A DNA stretch of 45,523 bases from a bacterium (GTDB lineage Bacteria; Auribacterota; JABMQX01). The position numbers and the translations under genes are program-made. The stretch is from positions 1-45,523 of the forward strand of contig JAUYEE010000053.1 of NCBI GenBank assembly GCA_030691545.1, given 5' to 3'. The notes under the pieces were generated by a model. It saw only the letters and a list, made by a program, of their open reading frames with translations, was not told where the DNA came from and searched no databases. This document shows, piece after piece, positions 7,357 through 14,993 of this stretch; the stretch's first letter is position 1, and each line of letters begins with the position of its first letter.

Positions 7357-7710
7357 CACATTCATAAATCCAGACACGCACCGTACACGACGGTCCGCAT
7401 CGCCACGACTCAGCCTAAACGACGCCCTGGCTTGCCGGGCTTCCCTGGCCGAGGCCCAACGGGCAGGCAGCCGGCATCCTCCTTTAGCCACCGTCTTCAG
7501 GCGGTGGTATGGGGGAAGCGAACCGTGTTGGCCGGAGCCGGCTTTAGCCGGCGCCCCCTGGTAGCCACCTGCTTCAGCAGGTGGTGGCGCCTGTGCGAGT
7601 TATGGTGCCGGAGCCGGCTTCAGCCGGGCTTCCGACCATCTGGATTCATCCGCGAATACGTGACCGAATTTATGAGACACAGTACTAAGTGCCCACATTC
7701 ATAAATCCAG
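7357..7710. repeat. Pair of 17-bp direct repeats CACATTCATAAATCCAG
   Basis: The same 17 bases occur at 7357-7373 and 7694-7710, flanking the first hairpin-repeat unit. They lie in non-coding DNA between the ATPase and permease genes and could mark the ends of an inserted or duplicated segment. No coding sequence is seen between them. Confidence 0.6.
7541..7651. repeat. Hairpin-rich intergenic repeat, copy A
   Basis: This unit of about 111 bp contains successive hairpins whose loops carry TTTAG or TTCAG: GCCGGCTTTAGCCGGC (from 7538), CCACCTGCTTCAGCAGGTGG and GAGCCGGCTTCAGCCGGGCT. It ends in GGATTCATCC. A related hairpin, CCACCGTCTTCAGGCGGTGG, lies just upstream at about 7489-7508. It is nearly identical to copy B, with a handful of differences and one small indel. 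Confidence 0.8.
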
Positions 7711-7774
7711 TAACAAGTGGGCCTGTGCAACACCGAAAACCTTGTCCGGTCTTGTCATACTTTGCACACGCCGG

Positions 7775-7885
7775 GCTTTAGCCGGCGCCCCCTGGTAGCC
7801 ACCTGCTTCAGCAGGTGGTGGCGCCTGTGCGAGCTATCGCGCCGGAGCCGGCTTCAGCCGGGCTTCTCGACCAATGGATTCATCC
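7775..7885. repeat. Hairpin-rich intergenic repeat, copy B
   Basis: This is the second copy of the unit at 7541-7651, offset by 234 bp, in the same orientation and ending 43 bp before the permease start. It differs mainly at GAGCTATCGCGCC (GAGTTATGGTGCC in copy A) and by one extra base before CGACCA. The run of stable hairpins would be transcribed between rbsA and rbsC and could lower expression of the permease or separate the two messages. Confidence 0.8.
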
Positions 7886-7928
7886 AAAAATGGCCAACGG
7901 GACTTATGAACCGGACCACTGAGAGAAA

Positions 7929-8903
7929 ATGGCGGCGCCGAAGACAAATCGCACCATGAAGACAAACGCACGATTCAAATTGGCGGCATCCAGTGAGCTT
8001 GGCCTGCTCATCATCGTCGTCGTCTATTTCGCGGCAATGTCGCTTTACAAGCCCGAGTTCTGCCGAATTGACATCGTCAAAGTCATGCTTCTGACGCTTT
8101 CCGTGAACGCCATCATTGCCTGCGGGATGGCGATTCTCCTCGTGTCGGGCGGGTTTGACCTTTCCGTCGGGTCCGTACTGGGATTGAGTGGAATGGTCGC
8201 GGCGTTGGGAATGGTGCGATATGGCATGCCGTTCTACGTCGCCTTACTGCTTGGCTTGCTGACCGGCGCCGTGGTCGGCGCCCTGAACGGCTTCGTCATC
8301 GCGCGGCTTCGCATCAACCCGTTCATCACCACGCTCGGCTCCATGATCTGGGTCAGGGGGCTGGTGAAAGTCATCGGCGGCAGCGGCGTCTATGGTTTCC
8401 CCGAGGCGTTCAAGTGGCTCGGACAGGGAATGGTCCTCGGCGTCCAAATGCCCATCATCTTCTGCCTGGTCATCGTTGCGGTTGGCGAATTCCTCCTCCG
8501 CAAATCGCGCTTCCTGCGACAGAATTTCTATGTCGGGGGAAACGAGCGCTCGGCCATTCTTTCGGGCATCCCGGTCGCGAGAGTGAAAATGTTCAACTAC
8601 ATTCTCTCCGGACTTCTCGCGGGCTTTGCGGGACTATTGACGACCGCGCGCTACGGGAACGCATCCGTGACGGCGGGCACCGGAGTCGAGCTTCAGGTCG
8701 TCACGGCGGTCATCATCGGCGGAGCGAGCCTCAGCGGGGGAAAGGGGTCTATCCTTGGTGCCTTTCTTGGAACGCTTCTGATGGTCATGATTGTCACGTC
8801 CATAGATATTCTCCGCGTCCAAGCCGACTGGCACGACTTCGTCGTCGGCGCCGTCCTCCTCACCGCCGTCATCCTCGACAACCTCCGAAGAAAAGAAAGA
8901 TAA
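7929..8903 (+). CDS. rbsC: Sugar ABC transporter permease
   Basis: A 324-residue inner-membrane permease of the RbsC/branched-chain family. It has about eight to ten hydrophobic segments and the conserved blocks SGGFDLSVGSVLGLSGMVAA (the G-x-D-L-S-V-G motif), ALNGFVIARLRINPFITTLG, ALLSGIPVARVKMF-like FILSGI and GGASLSGGKGSILGAFLGTL. These define the permease partner of RbsA-type ATPases. It forms the channel for the sugar bound by the lipoprotein at 4642-5814. Start at ATG 7929 (GAGAGAAA just upstream) or ATG 7956. Two copies of a hairpin repeat separate it from the ATPase gene; no internal promoter is obvious. Confidence 0.93.
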   Translation: MAAPKTNRTMKTNARFKLAASSELGLLIIVVVYFAAMSLYKPEFCRIDIVKVMLLTLSVNAIIACGMAILLVSGGFDLSVGSVLGLSGMVAALGMVRYGMPFYVALLLGLLTGAVVGALNGFVIARLRINPFITTLGSMIWVRGLVKVIGGSGVYGFPEAFKWLGQGMVLGVQMPIIFCLVIVAVGEFLLRKSRFLRQNFYVGGNERSAILSGIPVARVKMFNYILSGLLAGFAGLLTTARYGNASVTAGTGVELQVVTAVIIGGASLSGGKGSILGAFLGTLLMVMIVTSIDILRVQADWHDFVVGAVLLTAVILDNLRRKER

Positions 8904-9275
8904 TCCTGCCCATCCTCCTACGAAGGTCCGCTCCCACCCCTTCTTTTCGGACTTCCTGCCGCCCGAGCGTCCGTGAGACCCTCCGCGAAATCGAACTAAG
9001 CATCGAACAGTTCCAAAGCGAAATGGCGAGAACCTAACCGCCTCCGATCGCTCCCTCCCCAACTCAACAAGCATAGGACGCCGAATGGCAAACCCAGAAT
9101 CCAGCATGTGTCCGTGCCGCTCATCCTATCGTAGCGATTCGCCACTTGAAGGTCTGAAAACTAAAATCCTGAATCCCCCATGCCCTGTTCGACCCTATGT
9201 CCGGGGCCGCTGCGTCAGACTTCTGCCACCGGAACTGGCGTAACAGGCGCTAAGTGCAAATTGCCGGAATTACAG
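8904..9275. other. Intergenic stretch without recognised gene
   Basis: This lies between the permease and the PIN-domain gene, which converge on it. On the plus strand a short helical frame ends at 9037 (RETLREIELSIEQFQSEMART), perhaps the tail of a decayed gene, but there is too little to name it. No terminator hairpin with a T-run, RNA gene or repeat is seen. Confidence 0.5.
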
Positions 9276-9773
9276 TCAGTGACCGACGCCATCCCGGAGG
9301 TCGAGGTACTCGAACCGAAACGACTTCTGCGAAATGAAGAAATCGCGCGTGTCGTACGTAGCGATAATGGCACGGCGCCCCCCACGGAACACGTCGCTTA
9401 TTCTCGACGCGAGGCCCATGAGAAACGCATCAACGAAATCGATCTTCAGGGCATCGCAAAAGTCCCTGCTCGTCTGCAGTAGCTCGCGCCATCCCGGCAC
9501 TAAAACAACGTTCGGAGACCGCGTCGCCCACCGCAGCATTCTCAATCCGTACTCGTGCCGCTCCTTTTTTGCCCGCACCAACACGCCCCAAGCCTCCGCC
9601 ACGACAACGTATGGCACAACGTATGCCCGCTCCTGCGCCAGGAAGTCCTCGGCGTGGTCATGCCACTGGTCTCCAGGAAAGAACGCCGATGCCAGCACAC
9701 ACGAGTCGAGGATCACGGACTCGCGCGGAATATCAACCTCAGCGCCTTGAGAAGGAAGCTTGAGTAATGGCAT
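9276..9773 (-). CDS. PIN-domain protein (putative RNase)
   Basis: A 165-residue protein with a PIN-like order of acidic residues: D23 in VILDSCVLASAFF, E60 in VVVAEAWGVL, D112/D115 in KIDFVDAFLMG and D141/D144 in IATYDTRDF. In the family these bind the metal ions used to cut RNA. Most PIN proteins are VapC-type toxins paired with a small antitoxin, but no antitoxin gene is present. Instead the ATG at 9773 lies 2 bp after the stop of the adenine-methyltransferase gene (TGA-AG-ATG), so the two are co-transcribed and probably translationally coupled. The protein is longer than a typical VapC (~130 residues), with an extra N-terminal segment. An effector role in a methylase-linked defence module is inference. 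Confidence 0.75.
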   Translation of the reverse strand: MPLLKLPSQGAEVDIPRESVILDSCVLASAFFPGDQWHDHAEDFLAQERAYVVPYVVVAEAWGVLVRAKKERHEYGLRMLRWATRSPNVVLVPGWRELLQTSRDFCDALKIDFVDAFLMGLASRISDVFRGGRRAIIATYDTRDFFISQKSFRFEYLDLRDGVGH

Positions 9774-9775
9774 CT

Positions 9776-12511
9776 TCAGATCTCGTCCAAATCAACTCCG
9801 ATGCGTGTCGAAATCAGACGGTCGATCCTCCGTTCAATGTCCTCTTGCAGTGAATCGTTCCCCTGCAACTGCGCCTGCAGTCTCTGACGGACTACGTTCC
9901 CCAATTCGTCCTGAAAGCTACCGGGCTCCGTCACCCATCGCGGAATCGGAAACATTTCCACGCTCTGCGGCTCGAACTTGCGGAATCCTCCCCTAAAGGC
10001 GGGGGACACCTGCCCGAGATACCACGCCGCCAGACGGCTGTTGAGAAACCCTAACAGAGGTTCCAGCAAAACGGGATCCGCCGGGACGACCGCCATGCCG
10101 CCGATGAGGAAGGTGCTCCCGGCGCTATCAATCGCGAACGCGGGCCCCATAGCCAGATCGCGCATCACCAGCTTCGGCATCTCCAACCATGTTCTCCTCC
10201 GCCTGCGAACCAGACCATACCAATTGTAGGAACCCGCATTTACGCCGCTTCGCGCCGCTAGCAGTTCCTGGTAGGCCGCAAGGTAGCCCCAGGTCCGGCT
10301 GTAGCTTCTCCGCAGCTCGCCCTCGCCAATCAGTTCCTCCCCCCGGTAAGGGTAGATCAAATATCGCCGTGCGCGGACTGAATCGTACCTCCTGATCTCA
10401 GCGCCGTAAACGACAGGACGGAGAATCGCAGCCTCAATGGTATGCCTGTTCCCCATACCGTTGACTATCTCGCACAACGGTCCAGCGCAGCCGTCCCCGG
10501 GCTCCACAACGAAAACGTCGTTCGCCCCCGTCTTTATCCCCTGCACAATCTCAGCAACACCCGCCAGTTCGTCGCCCTCGTCCTCCAGTTTGACCCTAAG
10601 TGCCATCTCTGGCTGGGACAGAAGCACCCACGGAGATCCGCCCTGCGGGTGCTCGGCGTCGTACGCCCTAACCTCTGCCGCCCGTACCGGGGTCGCCGAC
10701 AGCGACCCCCGAGCGAGAACCGCGCCGGGGAAACGAGCAGGAAGGGCCCTCACGCGCACAACCCTCACCCGGGCCGGGTCCCTCCCCCGACCATCCCTCT
10801 GCGCACAAAGGAGGCCAACGTAACTGCTTGTCCCCAGAAAGACTTCCGTGCTTCCGAAATCGATGATAGTCCGCAGCCTTGTTTTCTCCGTCAGCACTTC
10901 ACGGACCGGACTTGCGTACGCGTTCTGGAAGAGACGGTTTGGCACGACAAGGCCCAGGAGCCCACCACTCCCTAGCAGGGAAACTGCTTTCTCAACAAAG
11001 AGAGACGAATAATCGAACCTCCCCGCCGCCGACCGAAATGCGCCCCTAAACTTCCTCCACTCCTTGACCGCGGGCGTGGGCATGAACGGAGGATTGCCTA
11101 CGATTACGTCGTATCTCGAGGGCAGTCCTTTCCACGTGTTCTCTGAGAGAGAGTCCCCGCATACTATATCCTTGTTTAGCGACGGAAGGGGCAGGGGATC
11201 GGGTTCCTCCGCTAGCCTGAGCCATAAGGACAATCGCGCCAACGTAACCGCCTTCGTGTCCACATCAACCCCGATCAGCTTCCTGTGCCGGACCAGCTCT
11301 CTGCCCCAATTCTTTTTGCCGTCCAGCTTACGCAGCCTCCGTATCAGAGCATCCGCGCAAGTGGTCAGAAAAGAGCCGGATCCGCACGATATATCCGCCA
11401 CCCGTGGGACCTCTTTGGGACGGCGCTGGGCCCGCCGGAAGTAAGCATCCAGCGAGTTCCCGGTCAGATAGCGCACTATGAAAGCCGGCGTGTAGTAGAC
11501 ACCCCCTGCTTTCTGACGGCTGACTCGCTCGACGTCGTGCAGCGGTTCCTCGAAAAGGCTTAGTTGAGCCGTGCGCCTCCCCACCGGCACCAGCACTTCG
11601 GAAAGGTACTTCTCGTAAGCACGCCCCAGAACATCAGCGTCGATCCACGCAAAGTTGTAGCGGACGTTTGCCACTGGGAAATCCTTGGGGTAGTAAAGAT
11701 CATGAATGATTCCCTCCAGAACATAATCGTCTACGTCCCCCGGGGCACAACTGTCGAAAAGCTCGCTCTGGATTGACGACTTGGCGGCCTCGAAGATGCC
11801 CTGGAGCGCATCACGGTTCAGCTCCCCTCGTCGGGGAATCGCTGTCTCCAAAGCCGGGATCGACGGCGCCAGTCCCCTGTCTTCAACCACCCTCAGCACA
11901 AAAAGCTGAGCGAAAACATTCTGAAGCTTCCCGTCCACTTCGGCTGGTGAAGACGAGTACCTCAGGGCTTCGTCACGCCATACATCTAGGGAGTTGACAA
12001 GGTTCTCGTCAACCGCGACCAGCCTCCGATCCGGTTCCTGTTCGCGCGACGCAATCTTCTCTACCCGGCCCTGCTCAAGACCAACCGGCGTAAGTGCTTC
12101 GAGAACACTACTGTCTCGCGCCAGCTGATCCGCGGTCAACGCAGGCAGGCAGAACCAGCGCCCGTCCTTGAACCAATGCGAGTTGAAAATGACCGTCTCG
12201 GCCAGGTTGGTTACAATGCCCCACTCGACCGCCGAATGATATCCACATAGCGCGGCCTTACTGATCACATCGGTGCTGTGCTTCCCCTTGTGCCCGAAGA
12301 ACAGCAAAGCCGGCTCCTCGCCCAGATAAGCCTGCGTCACGTCGAAGGGGACATCCCGTTTCTCTACCCTCTCCGCCCGCGCTAACTCCTCGGGCCTCTC
12401 CCAGCCAAGCACACTCGCGAGCGAGCGTCCAAATGTGAGCGAAAGCCCACTTCTCGCTCGCGACTGAAATTGAGCTACCAGATGGCTAACCTTGCCTCGC
12501 AAGCCGCTCAT
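9776..12511 (-). CDS. Type IIG/Eco57I-like N6-adenine DNA methyltransferase
   Basis: 911 residues from the ATG at 12511, which has GGGAGG 9 nt upstream; the open frame allows ATG 12547 but that lacks a site. The methylase core is clear: GGVYYTPAFIVRYL near residue 337, the SAM motif VADISCGSGSF near 371, IGVDVDTKAVTLARLSLWLR, and the catalytic NPPF of amino-methyltransferases near 473. The C-terminal ~300 residues resemble a TaqI-like target-recognition domain (GIKTGANDVFVV, FLIGGMAVVPAD, FLNSRLAAWYLG). The N-terminal ~330 residues are helical. In type IIG enzymes this part holds a PD-(D/E)xK nuclease; here I see WGIVTNLAETVIF but no obvious ExK pair. It may therefore be a methylase without its own nuclease, working with the coupled PIN protein downstream. 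Confidence 0.85.
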   Translation of the reverse strand: MSGLRGKVSHLVAQFQSRARSGLSLTFGRSLASVLGWERPEELARAERVEKRDVPFDVTQAYLGEEPALLFFGHKGKHSTDVISKAALCGYHSAVEWGIVTNLAETVIFNSHWFKDGRWFCLPALTADQLARDSSVLEALTPVGLEQGRVEKIASREQEPDRRLVAVDENLVNSLDVWRDEALRYSSSPAEVDGKLQNVFAQLFVLRVVEDRGLAPSIPALETAIPRRGELNRDALQGIFEAAKSSIQSELFDSCAPGDVDDYVLEGIIHDLYYPKDFPVANVRYNFAWIDADVLGRAYEKYLSEVLVPVGRRTAQLSLFEEPLHDVERVSRQKAGGVYYTPAFIVRYLTGNSLDAYFRRAQRRPKEVPRVADISCGSGSFLTTCADALIRRLRKLDGKKNWGRELVRHRKLIGVDVDTKAVTLARLSLWLRLAEEPDPLPLPSLNKDIVCGDSLSENTWKGLPSRYDVIVGNPPFMPTPAVKEWRKFRGAFRSAAGRFDYSSLFVEKAVSLLGSGGLLGLVVPNRLFQNAYASPVREVLTEKTRLRTIIDFGSTEVFLGTSSYVGLLCAQRDGRGRDPARVRVVRVRALPARFPGAVLARGSLSATPVRAAEVRAYDAEHPQGGSPWVLLSQPEMALRVKLEDEGDELAGVAEIVQGIKTGANDVFVVEPGDGCAGPLCEIVNGMGNRHTIEAAILRPVVYGAEIRRYDSVRARRYLIYPYRGEELIGEGELRRSYSRTWGYLAAYQELLAARSGVNAGSYNWYGLVRRRRRTWLEMPKLVMRDLAMGPAFAIDSAGSTFLIGGMAVVPADPVLLEPLLGFLNSRLAAWYLGQVSPAFRGGFRKFEPQSVEMFPIPRWVTEPGSFQDELGNVVRQRLQAQLQGNDSLQEDIERRIDRLISTRIGVDLDEI

Positions 12512-12559
12512 GTCTCCTGCCCTCCCAATTGTTATAATACACCCCATGGCGCCCCCTCG

Positions 12560-13570
12560 TCCAGCACTGTTTCACGCGCCGCCGTCTATCCACATCTTCC
12601 CTTCTCTCTCCCCATTGACAAATGGCAGGATTTATGCCACAATCGTGCCAGAAAGAAACAGTGGCACGCTGAGAGGTGAGCCGCCCAAAGAGGACCTCTT
12701 TCTCCTCTGTGTTGTCTGCGTTCTCCGTAGTGAGTTAGCAATGATTTCCTGTCCTTTTGATCACACGCCAGGAATGAACGAGGCTGGTCGTTCCACCGCC
12801 CCTTCCCAATCCAAAACCCAAAATCCATCCATCCTGTCCATCCTGTTTGTCCTGCCGCCTTCGCCTTCGTGCTCTTCGTGTCCTTCGTGGTTCCATCCCT
12901 CCCTTGCTCTCCGCGCTCTCGGCGGTTTCTGCCTTCCCAAGATCGCAAATCCAAGACCGGCAATCCGCAATCGGCAATCCCCCACCTGGGCCTTCTTCAC
13001 AACAGTCAATTCCGGCGCATCTCTTTCTCGTTCAAGGCATTATCTCCAGAATCCAGCCTCCAGAAAGGCCCGAAAAGGCCCACTTTTTCGCCTTCCCGTA
13101 TTTTTATTACGACACGGCCCGCTCTCCGTCCATCCTGTTCATCCTGTCAGAATGTCTCTCCTCTTCTCTGTGCCCTTCGTGTCCTCTGTGGTTTATCCAT
13201 TCTTCTTCTTTCCTCAGCGTTCATCCGCCTGCCCACTCCCGCCCTCACTGGCCCTTGCCCCCGGCCGCGCGGCCAGAGGAGCCCCCCGCCTCGCCATGCG
13301 TCATGGCCACGGCGGTTTCTCCTCCATCTGCGTTCATCCGCGTTCATGTGCGGTTCCCTCCTGCCCTGCACGATTTCCTTGCCGTCAGCATCCAATGCGA
13401 TGTACAGTCTCGTGGGGTGGCACTCATATCTTTGGTTTCGTCGCCCGCCCTGGCCCCGGCGTCGGGACGGCTCCGCCACATACAAAACATCCGAGTCCAC
13501 CTCGCTTTCATGCCGACAGTCTCAGTGTGGAAAACAGGTTCATTTCGCAGGTCATGGCCCCGACGACCAA
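12560..13570. repeat. Mosaic of short repeated intergenic phrases
   Basis: About 1 kb without a credible gene, made of pyrimidine-rich phrases that recur in degenerate form. CATCCTGTCCATCCTGTTTG (near 12834) recurs as CATCCTGTTCATCCTGTC (near 13132). CTTCGTGTCCTTCGTGG (near 12874) recurs as CTTCGTGTCCTCTGTGG (near 13167). CTGCGTTCATCCGCGTTCAT (near 13329) and GGCAATCCGCAATCGGCAAT (near 12959) are also present. The same phrase families appear on the other strand at 14767-14790 and 23036-23065. Long open frames here are low-complexity Ser/Pro/Arg/Cys-rich translations and are not genes. Confidence 0.65.
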
Positions 13571-13582
13571 CACGAGGGAAAC

Positions 13583-14743
13583 ATGAGTGAGTTGACCTCT
13601 CTAACAAGAGTTCGGGCGGCGCTCGAGCATCGCGAGCCGGACCGCATCCCGTTTGACCTAGGCGGGTCGGTTCTCACGGGAATCAACCACCACGCCTATC
13701 GGCGACTTCGGCAGTATCTCGGTCTGCCGGTGCCGGAGGCAGTGATCGAGGACCGCGCACAGCAGCTCGCCAAAGTTGACGAGGATGTCAAAGAACGACT
13801 CAAGGTTGATGTGGATGGAATCAATCCGGTCGGACGCGCGGAAAGGAAGGAGGAGGAAGGCGAGAAAGGCGACTACCTGTACTACATTGACGAGTGGGGA
13901 ATCGAGTGGCACATGCCGAAGGAGGGCGGCTTGTACTACGACATGCGGCGGCATCCTCTCGCCGGTCTCTCACCCGAAGAGGCGAAGAAGCGGTTCCGCT
14001 ATCCCAATCCGAAGGACATGTCGCGATACGTCGGCATGAAGGAGAAAACTGAGGAGGAATTCCGCAGAGGGCGCGCGTACATCCTCGGGAGAAACGCTCC
14101 CGGCATCTTCGAGATTTCGCTGTGGTGCCGCGGGTTCGAGGACTTCTACGCCGACATGCTCGCGGACAGGAAATTCGCTGAATGGCTGATGGACCAGGTC
14201 ATGCAAGTCAAATGGACGTACTGGGACATTATCCTCGAAATGGTCGGAGAGAACGTCCTCATCATTTCCGAAGCGGACGACCTCGCCGGCCAGAACGGTC
14301 CCCTCGTCTCACCGCAGCTTTATCGCGAGCTGATCAAGCCCCGCCATACGAAGCTCTTCTCCATGATCAAGAAAAAGGCTAAGGCGAAAGTCTATATCTT
14401 CTTTCACACGTGCGGCGCAGTCAGGGAGTTGATTCCCGATTTGATTGAATCCGGCGTTGACATCCTCAATCCGGTTCAAGTCAGCGCCGCGGGGATGGAT
14501 ACGAAAGAGCTGAAGAAGGATTTCGGCAAAGACATCACCTTCTGGGGCGGCGGCGTTGATACGCAATACGTCTTGCCAAAAGGGAACAAGCAGGAAATCA
14601 TTGACGAAGTGAGGAGAAGAATTGACGACCTCGCCCCCGGCGGAGGATTCGTCTTCGCTGCGGTGCACAACATCCAGCGCGACGTCCCCCCCGAAAACAT
14701 CATGACCATGTGGGAGACGCTTCAGGAATATGGAGCTTACTGA
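13583..14743 (+). CDS. Uroporphyrinogen decarboxylase family protein
   Basis: A 386-residue protein starting MSELTSLTRVRAALEHREPD; the opening R-x-A-L-x-H-x-x-P-D-R-I-P is the classic start of the URO-D/MtaA superfamily. Near residue 274 it has FFHTCGAVRELIPDLIESGV, the H-x-C-G zinc-site motif of the cobamide:CoM methyltransferase-like branch rather than true heme-pathway HemE. DILNPVQVSAAGMD follows, as in this branch. It is probably a cytosolic methyltransferase-like enzyme of unknown substrate. Similar genes often sit in sugar catabolic loci of uncultivated bacteria, and this one is beside glycosidases and a sugar isomerase. No corrinoid protein is seen nearby. The start is chosen for the GAGGG upstream and for homology; the frame continues far upstream through repeat DNA. 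Confidence 0.85.
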   Translation: MSELTSLTRVRAALEHREPDRIPFDLGGSVLTGINHHAYRRLRQYLGLPVPEAVIEDRAQQLAKVDEDVKERLKVDVDGINPVGRAERKEEEGEKGDYLYYIDEWGIEWHMPKEGGLYYDMRRHPLAGLSPEEAKKRFRYPNPKDMSRYVGMKEKTEEEFRRGRAYILGRNAPGIFEISLWCRGFEDFYADMLADRKFAEWLMDQVMQVKWTYWDIILEMVGENVLIISEADDLAGQNGPLVSPQLYRELIKPRHTKLFSMIKKKAKAKVYIFFHTCGAVRELIPDLIESGVDILNPVQVSAAGMDTKELKKDFGKDITFWGGGVDTQYVLPKGNKQEIIDEVRRRIDDLAPGGGFVFAAVHNIQRDVPPENIMTMWETLQEYGAY

Positions 14744-14916
14744 GGTGTGGGCACGCGGCGAATTCACCACGGAGGTCGCAGAGAGCGCAGAGGCTGCAAT
14801 TCTGCCGCATGGGCATCTCTGGCCGAGCACGCTCTCGGGCGTCACTACGCGAGCACAGTCGGATTGCTACCATGCAGCGCTGATGGGGCCCACGGGTAGG
14901 CTTGTCCATGGAGAGT

Positions 14917-14935
14917 CACGGGCGGGACGCCCGTG
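14917..14935. repeat. Small palindromic repeat CACGGGCG/CGCCCGTG
   Basis: This is an 8-bp perfect inverted repeat with a 3-nt loop in the 250-bp gap between the URO-D-like gene and the large glycosidase gene. The same gap has a TTCACCACGGAGGTCGCAGA phrase at about 14763-14782, one of the dispersed intergenic phrases. The hairpin lacks a T-tract and is more likely a repeat than a terminator. Confidence 0.5.
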
Positions 14936-14993
14936 CCACGAGCCCAGCGACGCGCTTGGCGGCCAGGCATTAGAGAATTTGGAGGAGATGATC

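Noticed and set aside
7541..7885. Paired 111-bp units as an insertion sequence
   Set aside because: There is no transposase frame and no terminal inverted repeat enclosing a gene; they are hairpin repeats.
8960..9037. Short helical peptide ending IEQFQSEMART
   Set aside because: It looks protein-like but is too short, without start or family match, to call a gene.
12869..13582. Upstream extension of the URO-D-like reading frame
   Set aside because: It runs through repeated intergenic phrases. The family's conserved start begins at 13583, with a ribosome site just before it.
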